Shown piece by piece: positions 8,972 to 15,701 of a stretch of DNA of 15,701 bases; position 1 is the first letter of the stretch; each line of letters begins with the position of its first letter. The DNA is from Stramenopiles sp. TOSAG23-2 (Eukaryota; Sar). The notes beneath the pieces were generated by a model. It saw nothing but the letters and a program-made list of their open reading frames with translations, ran no database searches and had not been told where the DNA came from. The position numbers were made by a program, and so were the translations under genes. The stretch lies in contig LT649698.1 of assembly GCA_900128395.1 (NCBI GenBank), forward strand, positions 1 to 15,701, read 5' to 3'.

Positions 8972-9077
8972 GCTGGCCCGCTGGCCAGCCTTATTTTAAT
9001 ATATATATATAATAGTCTTCCAGGGAAAACGTAGATTTGGACCTGAGAGATCTTTAAAATACCAGCCGGCCAGGTAT
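8972..9077. other. GC-rich palindrome pair
   Basis: GCTGGCC occurs at 8972-8978 and again within the perfect palindrome GCTGGCCAGC at 8980-8989. About 70 bases on, AATACC and GGTATT arms enclose AGCCGGCCA at about 9059-9077. The two sites share GGCCAG/CTGGCC and could also pair with each other. They stand out in strongly AT-rich DNA. Confidence 0.45.
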
Positions 9078-9140
9078 TAATATTATAATAATTTTAAATA
9101 AAATTGTGATTGTTGTGTAAGAATGTACCTATGACTTAAT

Positions 9141-9205
9141 CGTCTATTATAAATAATAATAATAATAACACATAATATTATTATTTATTATTATTTATAA
9201 CGTCT
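9141..9205. repeat. AT-rich inverted repeat flanked by CGTCT direct repeats
   Basis: The central 55 bases (9146-9200) begin TTATAAATAATAATAA (from 9147) and end with the exact reverse complement TTATTATTATTTATAA (to 9200). CGTCT stands immediately outside both ends (9141-9145 and 9201-9205). This could be a short MITE-like insertion with a 5-bp target duplication, or a chance arrangement in (TAA)n DNA. Confidence 0.45.
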
Positions 9206-9404
9206 GCTGGGTGGTGTGTTTGATTACACTGTTAATACTTATACGATAAATGCAAACAAGAAATCATTTATATCGTATACCTATGTAACGCCTATGCAAC
9301 ATTGCCAGTTCACATACGTCGCTCTCTCTCTATATATGTATACATATTTAAATGTTTCATATAGGAAACAAAGTTTTTTGACAAATATTTAATTACTTAA
9401 AAGT

Positions 9405-10157
9405 ATGCTGAATAGTAAATACAATGTAAAACAAAAAGGTGGCTCATCAGAACGGGTTGAAAAAATTGTATATGGTCTTTTGAAAAAGAATGTAAAATTA
9501 TTAGCACTAGACTTTGATCAAACTTTAGTAGACATATTCATGAGTACATATCAAAGTAGTCCTAGCTTGATTGCTCAACATATTCGTCCAGTTTTTGTTT
9601 CATTAATAAATGCATGTATGGCAAAAAATATAGTTGTAGCAATAGTAACTTTTTCCTCCAATACTGAGTTAATTGCAAAAGCAATGGAAACAAAGCTGGA
9701 TATTTGTATATCTCCAGAATATGGTAGACTAAAACGAGATGAAATTTTATTGCGTGGCCTGGATGATACCTGGTCCAAACCAAATAGTCAAGTGTTGCCA
9801 AATTGTTGGCAAAACGTACAATTAAATGGAAAGTTAGGGCATATAGCAGCGATTGTACGACAACTAAATACAAAAGGGACTTATTTTTCTCCACGAGGTT
9901 TTCTCGTCCGACCATCAGAAATACTATATTTTGACGATGATTTAAATAATTGCGAATATAGCATTAAAGCAGAAATATGTACAGCCGCTATTCCATTATG
10001 TGAAAGGAATGATTTAAATAATATTATATTAGAAGATTTAGAAGATTATTATTTACGAAATGAAAATTTTAAAAGATTAACAGTAGGATATGCAAGAACT
10101 GTAGCTATTGGCACAGGTACATTTTCTTCCTGTGCTGGTAGCTGTAATATATTGTGA
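9405..10157 (+). CDS. HAD-superfamily phosphatase-like protein with C-terminal CaaX box
   Basis: This is a complete 250-residue frame. HAD motif I is LDFDQTL with D36 and D38 (DxDxT); motif II is IVTFSSN with T82/S84 after a hydrophobic strand; a candidate motif III Lys is K143 (GKLGHI); motif IV is ILYFDDDLNN with D177 and D178. All catalytic positions of a magnesium-dependent aspartyl-phosphate phosphohydrolase are therefore present. The region between motifs I and II is helical and fits a small cap. The substrate (protein, nucleotide or sugar phosphate) cannot be assigned. The last four residues are CNIL, a CaaX pattern (X = Leu favours geranylgeranylation), with further cysteines just before (SSCAGSC), suggesting membrane attachment. 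It is single-exon and convergent with the membrane-protein gene, whose stop lies 69 bases away on the other strand. Confidence 0.85.
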   Translation: MLNSKYNVKQKGGSSERVEKIVYGLLKKNVKLLALDFDQTLVDIFMSTYQSSPSLIAQHIRPVFVSLINACMAKNIVVAIVTFSSNTELIAKAMETKLDICISPEYGRLKRDEILLRGLDDTWSKPNSQVLPNCWQNVQLNGKLGHIAAIVRQLNTKGTYFSPRGFLVRPSEILYFDDDLNNCEYSIKAEICTAAIPLCERNDLNNIILEDLEDYYLRNENFKRLTVGYARTVAIGTGTFSSCAGSCNIL

Positions 10158-10226
10158 TATATTTAAATTGTTGTTTCACGAAAGTACGAAAAGTTCGTAT
10201 ATCAGTACGCGTATTTTGAATATATA

Positions 10227-12431
10227 TTATTTTACATCCTCGTCGACATCATCAGATGAAACTATATCTGTTTCATCTTCATCGCTATCATCAAATCCCC
10301 CGTATATATCATCCTCATCTTCATCCTTCTCCTTAGATTCATCTTCCTCACTACTATCATCAAGTTCTGCTAATGCAGCATTTAATGCATCATCTGCACC
10401 AGAATTAAGTGCATCCAGTTTTTCTTGTTCGAGTCTCAATGCTCTTTCTTCCTCTGTTTCCTCTTCTTCATTTATTTCTTCCTTAACATATTCATTTGAA
10501 ATAATTTTCTCATCACCATCTCCTGTAGGTTTTATGATGTATTTTTTAACTTTAGTAGTATAGCAATAGCAAGGGCAACAACCATGTAGTTCATGCTCTG
10601 GAGTGTCATAATATTTTCTCATAGTATGAAAACTTTTTATCATGAGAAGTATCATCATAATATTACAAAAATATGCTAATACTATCAGGTCGCCTAATGC
10701 GCTTGATTGATAACGTTTTACATGTTGTGAATATTCGGCCATACCAGGCAATATTGGTTCCTTCAATCCACCTGCCATTCGAACCCCATCAGGAGTTTTA
10801 TCTTCTGTAACAATCACTGTACCATGTGCATCAACCGGGCCTTTTGGTAAGCCCACTTCAAACAACCCCCAGCTGTAAGTCATAGCAAGAAGTTCCCCAA
10901 GACGTGCACAATAATATAAAGTTGGAGATACGAAACCATTATGTCTTGTGCGTCCCAATAAGGTATCGAAATAAAAAAATACCAAAAATACGATGCCAAA
11001 TAAATAGCGAGAGAAGAAAGCAAACACGCTAGTACATGTGCATTTAAATCTATCCCCACCTAAGTACCAACCATTTAAAAACAAAGTGTAAAACATCAAG
11101 ACAAAAATAACGCCAGCATCAAGGGCTAAAATGTAAAATACGACTTCTTCACCATACACTATCATCGTTATAACTATTGGGAAAAGCCGGGCTAGTATTT
11201 CAAATACCCTGTATGCACCTATCAACGGCACTACCCGGGTTTGCACTGAAAAATTCACTGCAGTGCTCAAATCTATAGTGATGCGTTTTACAACCCATGC
11301 CTGATTTCGCTCCCATAAAAATCCAAAAGCAGCAACGCAACATAAATTACAAAAAATAGACATAAACAGAAATGTTTGTCCAAAACCAAGGCCGCTTGCA
11401 AATCCTAAATAAAATTCTAATATCAGAAATGGAATTGCTTGAAAAATGACGTTTGTTGTCATTAACAATGAAAAACCATAAAATTCTTGTTTGCATTTCA
11501 TGACTTCTATCGTTTCTGGTAAAATTTCTATACGGAAAATACTTAGCAATAAAATAATATAAAAGGGCCATTCTTGCCGAAAATTATCCCCATCACCTTT
11601 TTTCGTACTTAGCCGTATATCTCCTAAATGTTCACATTGATTTTCCCAACCCCATTTTGACATAAAATATGCAACGATAAATTGTATGCCTGCACTCCAA
11701 TACAATATGTATGCAGCGTAATCGGCATGGTTGCGCGATGGTGGCCTTCCATCATCCCCACCTGATATAATAGGACCATAATTTTTACCATCTTCATACG
11801 GATTACCATTTTTTTCTTGCATAGTTTTATAACCTTTTGCTTCAAAGTCATCATCAAACTGTCTCTCTCCTATTACCGGTCGGTTTGGAATATACGGCTC
11901 AAAGAATTTTGTTCCGGAAGTTTGAAGACTTTTCATCAATCTATTCAAAGCCATTTGAGGTGATAGTCTTCCCCAAATATATGGCTTGAAAAACTTTATA
12001 CTCATTTCTATTTCTCCAACTTGTCTAACAACATTATTGGTCATCACAACCTCTGTAATAATGTCCATATTGACATAAACATCTTCTGGATAAACGTCTA
12101 AGAAATAATAAAGCTGTTGCGTAATAGCAACTGCTACATTTTCACTTTCGTATGCAAGTTCTTTATATTCCATTGTATATTTTACCTCCAGTGATCTCAT
12201 TTCGCGTTGAGAGCGTGGACAATCTTTGTCTGTCTGATAGCAAGGATCATACCAGTCTGGCGAAACATCAACGTTACTTATTTTTTCGTGAGCATTCCAT
12301 TTCGAAGAACTTTCAATTGCTATTAATACTGTAATATTTAATATTGATGCCATTACATAGCAGAATGCAATGCAACCAATCCAAGTATGCTCCGGTCCCT
12401 TGAGAGGGAGATTTCTTACTGTATAAACCAT
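10227..12431 (-). CDS. Polytopic membrane protein, weakly XK-related-like
   Basis: A single-exon frame of 734 residues starts at ATG 12431. A first hydrophobic helix (about 17-40) is followed by a hydrophilic domain of about 190 residues that includes a C...C pair (DPCYQTDKDCPRS), probably on the lumenal or outer side. Further helices lie at about 238-260, 290-305, 318-345, 350-373, 403-426, 430-453, 470-492, 505-522 and 575-602. The segments FQAIPFLILEFYLGF (330-344) and YRVFEILARLFPIVIT (407-422) recall the XK/XKR family of lipid-scramblase-related membrane proteins, but the match is from memory and weak. The final ~95 residues are strongly acidic and low in complexity (many Glu, Asp and Ser), predicted cytosolic. 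A motif with CCTGTGGTACC lies about 110 bases upstream. Coding is very likely; the family is tentative. Confidence 0.85.
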   Translation of the reverse strand: MVYTVRNLPLKGPEHTWIGCIAFCYVMASILNITVLIAIESSSKWNAHEKISNVDVSPDWYDPCYQTDKDCPRSQREMRSLEVKYTMEYKELAYESENVAVAITQQLYYFLDVYPEDVYVNMDIITEVVMTNNVVRQVGEIEMSIKFFKPYIWGRLSPQMALNRLMKSLQTSGTKFFEPYIPNRPVIGERQFDDDFEAKGYKTMQEKNGNPYEDGKNYGPIISGGDDGRPPSRNHADYAAYILYWSAGIQFIVAYFMSKWGWENQCEHLGDIRLSTKKGDGDNFRQEWPFYIILLLSIFRIEILPETIEVMKCKQEFYGFSLLMTTNVIFQAIPFLILEFYLGFASGLGFGQTFLFMSIFCNLCCVAAFGFLWERNQAWVVKRITIDLSTAVNFSVQTRVVPLIGAYRVFEILARLFPIVITMIVYGEEVVFYILALDAGVIFVLMFYTLFLNGWYLGGDRFKCTCTSVFAFFSRYLFGIVFLVFFYFDTLLGRTRHNGFVSPTLYYCARLGELLAMTYSWGLFEVGLPKGPVDAHGTVIVTEDKTPDGVRMAGGLKEPILPGMAEYSQHVKRYQSSALGDLIVLAYFCNIMMILLMIKSFHTMRKYYDTPEHELHGCCPCYCYTTKVKKYIIKPTGDGDEKIISNEYVKEEINEEEETEEERALRLEQEKLDALNSGADDALNAALAELDDSSEEDESKEKDEDEDDIYGGFDDSDEDETDIVSSDDVDEDVK

Positions 12432-12789
12432 GATTGAGGACGCAAAACTTTAGACAATTGAGATAAGGAATGTGTATTGTATGTATATATATATATGTAT
12501 ATTATACATGCATAAGTAAAAATTTAGTTCATTAGTCCAGGTACCACAGGTATATATAGTTGTTGTATTATATTCCAGGTTTTTTTTTTGCTATTGATTT
12601 TTAATAATAATAACGTCAAAAAATTCTCTTAAAAAGGCTGTTCGCTGTGTTGGTGTAATATTAGACGGCAATGCTGTGTCCATGCTATTTAAGGTAATTT
12701 TATATATTTATATATATACCAAAAATTACCCTTTATAGGTAATATTGTGTAGGCAACAATGGTGAAGCAATTCGCCACATACACGATCC
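12432..12789. promoter_or_regulatory. Intergenic region upstream of the membrane-protein gene and tRNA
   Basis: No protein gene is seen. It contains a TA-rich tract (12481-12505), a motif with tandem CCTG units (minus strand TACCTGTGGTACCTGG, about 12538-12553), a T run (about 12580-12590), and a hairpin with nine-base arms (GGTAATTTT 12693-12701 and AAAATTACC 12722-12730) whose loop is itself TA-rich. It probably holds the promoter of the minus-strand membrane-protein gene. Confidence 0.4.
12693..12730. other. Hairpin with 9-bp arms
   Basis: GGTAATTTT at 12693-12701 is the exact reverse complement of AAAATTACC at 12722-12730, with a TA-rich loop that can pair further. It ends about 60 bases before the tRNA gene. 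AT-rich DNA makes chance formation easy. Confidence 0.4.
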
Positions 12790-12862
12790 GGGGGTCTAGC
12801 TCAAATGGTAGAGCGCACGCTTAGCATGCGTGAGGCAGCGGGATCAATGCCCGCGTCCTCCA
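12790..12862 (+). tRNA. tRNA-Ala(AGC)
   Basis: All four arms fold: acceptor GGGGGTC/GTCCTCC with discriminator A, D stem GCTC/GAGC, anticodon stem CACGC/GCGTG with loop TTAGCAT (anticodon AGC at 12823-12825), and T stem GCGGG/CCCGC. The length is 73 and there is no intron. The G3:U70 pair, the known identity element for alanyl-tRNA synthetase, is present (12792 with 12859). The A box TAGCTCAAATGG fits the Pol III consensus. Oddities are a T6:T67 mismatch in the acceptor stem, and A instead of T at position 54 in the T loop (ATCAATG), which also weakens the B box. No CCA is encoded, as expected for a eukaryotic nuclear gene. Confidence 0.93.
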
Positions 12863-13222
12863 AACGAATTATCTTCGTCATTCTTTGTTTTTTCTTTTTT
12901 TGTTGAACCTTTTTTTTTGCCTTTTCCTGTAATGCAATGGTTAAGTTATACGCTTCATGATCTGTGAGATGTGTCAATATGTATGTCAAATTGGACATGT
13001 AGAAGTGTTGAGAAAGTTGGAGGAACTACCCTGCAATCTCTAAATGATAATTGGATGATGTTTACGTGAGAGAGAATCGTAAGTGATTATAAAAACACTA
13101 TTGTACAGTCAATTTTACACCTTACAAATTTATATATATATATTATACTACGTGGAACATCTCCTCTTTGTCTTCTCTGCATTATTTTGTATTTTTGAGA
13201 AGACGTGTACACAATTTGTATT
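12863..13222. other. Intergenic region between tRNA and bL32m 3' end
   Basis: Apart from the Pol III terminator I see no supported gene. A minus-strand frame (12998 down to 12801) starts with about 40 plausible-looking residues but then runs through the tRNA, and its Lys tract comes from the T runs, so I do not call it. The right part contains a TA tract (about 13130-13145) and should include the bL32m 3' UTR. Confidence 0.4.
12888..12901 (+). terminator. Pol III oligo-T terminator
   Basis: Two T runs (six T at 12888-12893, seven at 12895-12901) lie 25-40 bases after the tRNA 3' end, as expected for RNA polymerase III termination. Confidence 0.7.
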
Positions 13223-13825
13223 TTACTTCTTTTTCTTCAATTCCGCGTCATCAACAGCAACAACATCATCTAAAAAATTATCTGGTATTTCGGTTGGCTT
13301 ATCATCAGTAATATCTTCGAAATCTTCATCTGCATAATGGGGCCATCCCCAATTATATCCTGTACGCTTACTAACTTTTCTCCTTGGTTTTGGATTTTCA
13401 CAAAACATGCATAAACGATGTCGCTCTTTCGGCGCACCACAATTGCGACAAGTTATGATATGTTTCATAGGTTTTAAATTTCTTTTCATAGCATTTTTTA
13501 TACGTTTTTTTGATTTCGAGATTTTACTTTTTGGAACAGCAAATAATAAAGGACCAAATTTAGAAAAAATGTCCTCGATATTATTATCATTATCGTCCTG
13601 TAATTTATTGTTTTGGTTTGTCAAAGCATTGTAATTATCGAATCCAGCAAGTTGTAAACCGAAATGATATGATGGTGATGATGATGGTACTATTGGATTC
13701 TTCGTTGTTGTTATATTATTTATGATTTCTTCGATATTATTAATATTATTTTTTATTATTAATTGTATATCGACACTTGCAATACGTTGTTTATATTTTA
13801 CATTGTGCAATATTGATTTCCACAT
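13223..13825 (-). CDS. MRPL32: Mitochondrial large-subunit ribosomal protein bL32m
   Basis: This is a 200-residue frame. The core FAVPKSKISKSKKRIKNAMKR (from residue 95) matches the conserved start of bacterial and mitochondrial bL32, followed by a zinc ribbon CRNC...CMFC with C126, C129, C139 and C142. bL32 sits in the large ribosomal subunit. The 95 residues before the core exceed the simple bacterial protein and start with a basic, amphipathic segment (MWKSILHNVKYKQRIASVD), fitting a mitochondrial targeting presequence plus spacer. In yeast and mammals the homologue is matured by the m-AAA protease next to this position. After the zinc ribbon comes an unusual acidic C-terminal extension of about 50 residues (GWPHYADEDFEDITDDK...) ending KKKK. 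No intron is seen. It is divergent from the F-box-like/ankyrin gene. Confidence 0.92.
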   Translation of the reverse strand: MWKSILHNVKYKQRIASVDIQLIIKNNINNIEEIINNITTTKNPIVPSSSPSYHFGLQLAGFDNYNALTNQNNKLQDDNDNNIEDIFSKFGPLLFAVPKSKISKSKKRIKNAMKRNLKPMKHIITCRNCGAPKERHRLCMFCENPKPRRKVSKRTGYNWGWPHYADEDFEDITDDKPTEIPDNFLDDVVAVDDAELKKKK

Positions 13826-14366
13826 CTTTCGTATTTTTGTAACTACTAACTACTTTTACAACGTTATTCGCTGCCCATACTCACACGTATTTTCCCTTCT
13901 GTTATATTTTGTTTCAATATCTTCCGTTTATGTTGTATACGTATACGTTTATATTTAAAATAATTATTCAATTCATTATTTGTTCGGTGGTGCATCGTTG
14001 CCATCATCATTTATTATTTTTTATAGATGAGGTTTTTGACACTTTGTATGTTACTATATAGTAGCTAGAGCTATGCTAATATTATACCAGTAATTTCCAT
14101 ATTCTTTTCTTGTACTTAAAAAACGCGATTGAATTTTTTGTTATACGTGCATACCTTAACCTGGTACCTGTGGTATATATATATATACAAAAAGCAAAAC
14201 TAAAAAAAAACTTCATATTATTAGATAGAAAAAAATATATTATTCTGTAATCATTTTGTGTATACCAAACAAAGGACGTTTAGAAGGGAATGCATATATA
14301 ATAATAAATGTGTATTACCAAACAAAAGGCATAGAAGGTAGGCAAGCTAATAAATACTCCAGAAAA
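13826..14366. promoter_or_regulatory. Divergent promoter region of bL32m and the F-box-like/ankyrin gene
   Basis: There is no supported gene in these 540 bases. CCTGGTACCTGTGGTATATA lies at 14160-14179, running into a TA tract to about 14188; it shares ACCTGTGGTA with a motif upstream of the membrane-protein gene. An imperfect direct repeat occupies 14257-14290 and 14309-14340 in the probable leader of the downstream gene. Confidence 0.45.
14257..14340 (+). repeat. Imperfect ~33-bp direct repeat in a 5' leader
   Basis: Copy one (14257-14290) and copy two (14309-14340) both read TGTGTAT(T)ACCAAACAAA then GG and TAGAAGG, with a few substitutions and small indels. The stretch is open in the frame of the following gene but has no ATG before 14367, so it is treated as untranslated leader. 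Confidence 0.65.
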
Positions 14367-15446
14367 ATGAGGCGAGTATATGTACCAAAATATTTTAAAC
14401 CATTTCTTCCCAATAAACGGTTGAAAGGTAACGATACAACATTGGATCTATTTGATTATGGAAAAATACCACCACCAATTTTATGTATAATAGTAGATAT
14501 GATTCCAGAAGATTTTGATACACTATATAATTTTAGTCAAACATGTCGAATGAATGCATGTTTAAGTATACGAAAAATAAATACATTCAGACGTAATTTT
14601 AAACAGCAGAAGCTCAAACACGCGTTTAAATTTCGAAATGAAATGGTTGCATTGTATAGTCCGGGTCCTGGTCTACCACTTATAAGATGTCTGGTAACGT
14701 TGTTGCACGAGAAAAAACATGAAGATGTTGACGAGAAGCTAGTTACTAGAGAAGTAGCAAATGCGAAAAAAATGATTAGAATGTCTGATGTCTTCGATGT
14801 TAATGCTACATACGCGCAAAATGATACTGATTGTGACAGTAACGACTATTTTTTTGGCGATCAATTTGCACCGCTACATTTTGCTATGTGTGCTGAAGAA
14901 GAGGATTTAGTTGAAATGCTGCTTGAACATCCAATGCTTGATCTTACAAACTTTGATTCAGCAGTAATGTGGTCTCATCTTTTAGAATTTTCTTCTGAAA
15001 AATATGCTTTACAATGTATACAAAAGCTTTCAAAACGAACCGAAATTAATGTTTATGTAAGAAAAAAACAATTCCTTGATAATCGTCAAGTCAATATGTT
15101 TCATCTTGCTTTAATACTTCGTCGTTTTAATATAATAAAATGGGTGATTGAACATCCTAGTTTTTGTGTATTGGGTTCTTTAGAAGATAAGGCCTTTAAT
15201 TTCGATTTTTTAATAAATAATATGTATAGATCAGCTATGGAAGATGAAGAAGCAGGTCTAATTATTAGGAATGAGGGTGTAAGTCCAGATTTAGACGCGG
15301 ATAACATGGACCCAGAAGAATTATTGGCTTCTTTTCACGCTAATCCAGAAATACTAACTGTCCGTGATTGGGCAGTTTTTATCGGTAATAATGATATGGT
15401 CGAATATATAGATAAAGCAATACATTTTGCACGTAATCCTTTCTAA
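14367..15446 (+). CDS. F-box-like/ankyrin-repeat protein
   Basis: The first ATG of the frame is at 14367 (context AAAAATGAG), giving 359 residues; the frame is open upstream to about 14256 but without Met. Residues 33-66 (KIPPPILCIIVDMIPEDFDTL...FSQTCRMNA) resemble an F-box: LP-type start, hydrophobic helix, acidic PED turn and a final S-Q-x-C-R helix. Ankyrin-like helices follow: APLHFAMCAEEEDLVEMLLEHP (from residue 168), MFHLALILRRFNIIKWVIEHP (from 244) and a degenerate DWAVFIGNNDMVEYID near the end. F-box/ankyrin proteins usually act as substrate adaptors of SCF ubiquitin ligases, so that role is inferred. It could instead be a plain ankyrin scaffold with a chance F-box-like helix pair. 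No intron is seen. Confidence 0.85.
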   Translation: MRRVYVPKYFKPFLPNKRLKGNDTTLDLFDYGKIPPPILCIIVDMIPEDFDTLYNFSQTCRMNACLSIRKINTFRRNFKQQKLKHAFKFRNEMVALYSPGPGLPLIRCLVTLLHEKKHEDVDEKLVTREVANAKKMIRMSDVFDVNATYAQNDTDCDSNDYFFGDQFAPLHFAMCAEEEDLVEMLLEHPMLDLTNFDSAVMWSHLLEFSSEKYALQCIQKLSKRTEINVYVRKKQFLDNRQVNMFHLALILRRFNIIKWVIEHPSFCVLGSLEDKAFNFDFLINNMYRSAMEDEEAGLIIRNEGVSPDLDADNMDPEELLASFHANPEILTVRDWAVFIGNNDMVEYIDKAIHFARNPF

Positions 15447-15473
15447 TTGAAATCATGGATTTATAGTTTTGCG

Positions 15474-15497
15474 ATATATATATATATATATATATAT
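15474..15497. repeat. (AT)n microsatellite
   Basis: This is a pure AT/TA tract of 24 bases starting about 27 bases after the F-box-like/ankyrin stop codon, in the presumed 3' UTR. The remaining bases to the window end show no gene. Confidence 0.9.
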
Positions 15498-15701
15498 GAT
15501 TTGTTGTTTTAGCACAACAAAACTCCTACGAGAATTATATACTACTATGTATGACGTTTTGGTTTTAGCGACTTAGTAAATCATTTATGGCATCTTGATA
15601 TTAGCTGCGTACGAAGTGCGTGTAAATCACTATATGTGTCTATAATACATTTTATAAATATTTTATTTTATTCTATTCTATATTATTTATTGAATTTTTT
15701 T

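Larger units (their letters stand above)
7750..9404. other. Long intergenic region between divergent C2 and HAD genes
   Basis: I find no supported protein gene in these 1.65 kb. It should contain two divergent promoters. Visible elements are a TA microsatellite (7804-7824), a CTGTGGCAT motif (8080-8088) beside a GC-richer patch (8085-8128), a pair of small hairpins (8252-8302), GC-rich palindromes (8972-8990 and 9061-9077), and an AT-rich inverted repeat flanked by CGTCT (9141-9205). I looked for conserved pieces of U1, U2, U4, U5, U6 and 5S RNA and saw none. Short open frames, such as a minus-strand one at 7873-8088, are low-complexity and unsupported. Confidence 0.5.

Noticed and set aside
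10108-10563. Ser-rich plus-strand frame opposite the acidic tail of the membrane protein
   Set aside because: It is the reverse complement of Asp/Glu codons (GAT, GAA), which gives Ser and Phe by default.
12801-12998. Minus-strand frame of 65 codons starting MSNLTYILTHLTDHEAYNL
   Set aside because: Its second half is the reverse complement of the tRNA-Ala gene and its Lys run comes from the Pol III terminator T tracts. The first 40 residues look plausible but match nothing I know.
14256-14366. Upstream extension of the F-box-like/ankyrin frame starting from TTG at 14256
   Set aside because: A TTG start is not expected in a nuclear gene. The first ATG is at 14367 in good context and the upstream part is a duplicated leader.
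1-15701. CRISPR arrays, insertion sequences, prokaryotic operons or phage-type defence genes
   Set aside because: No regularly spaced repeats, transposase motifs or bacterial gene arrangements are visible; the gene content is eukaryotic throughout.

Overview
The window looks like nuclear DNA from an AT-rich, gene-dense unicellular eukaryote. The evidence is a eukaryotic-type tRNA-Ala(AGC), a nuclear-encoded mitochondrial ribosomal protein (bL32m), a GTAAGT...TATAG spliceosomal intron in a C2-domain gene, Tudor-like and chromo domains, and long Asn- and Gln-rich tracts. TAA and TGA both act as stops, so the standard code is consistent. The Tudor-like domain style and the C-terminal VTVP...GQ.F motif remind me of stramenopile/SAR protists, but I cannot fix the lineage from the sequence.

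Layout, left to right: (1) the 3' part of a probable alpha/beta-hydrolase gene (+); (2) a single-exon gene (+) for an 867-residue SAM-dependent methyltransferase with a very large internal insertion; (3) a gene (+) for a chromatin-reader-like protein with C2H2 and C2HC zinc fingers, a Tudor-like domain and a chromodomain, whose N-terminal part lies in a different frame from the rest; (4) convergent to it, a two-exon gene (-) for a C2-domain/poly-Gln protein; (5) about 1.65 kb with no supported gene but several palindromes and hairpins; (6) a HAD-family phosphatase-like gene (+) ending in a possible CaaX prenylation box; (7) convergent to it, a 734-residue polytopic membrane protein gene (-) with weak resemblance to XK-related proteins; (8) a tRNA-Ala(AGC) gene (+) with two unusual positions; (9) the bL32m gene (-); (10) divergent from it, an F-box-like/ankyrin gene (+).

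The neighbours show no common pathway; this reads as ordinary compact eukaryotic gene order with convergent and divergent pairs, not an operon or defence island. The points most worth a second look are the frame junction in the zinc-finger/chromo gene, the chromo architecture with an incomplete aromatic cage, the possible prenylated HAD phosphatase, the inserted methyltransferase fold, and a short CTGTGG-centred motif recurring in intergenic DNA, three times 110-200 bases upstream of a start codon on the coding strand. I found no convincing novel multi-gene system.
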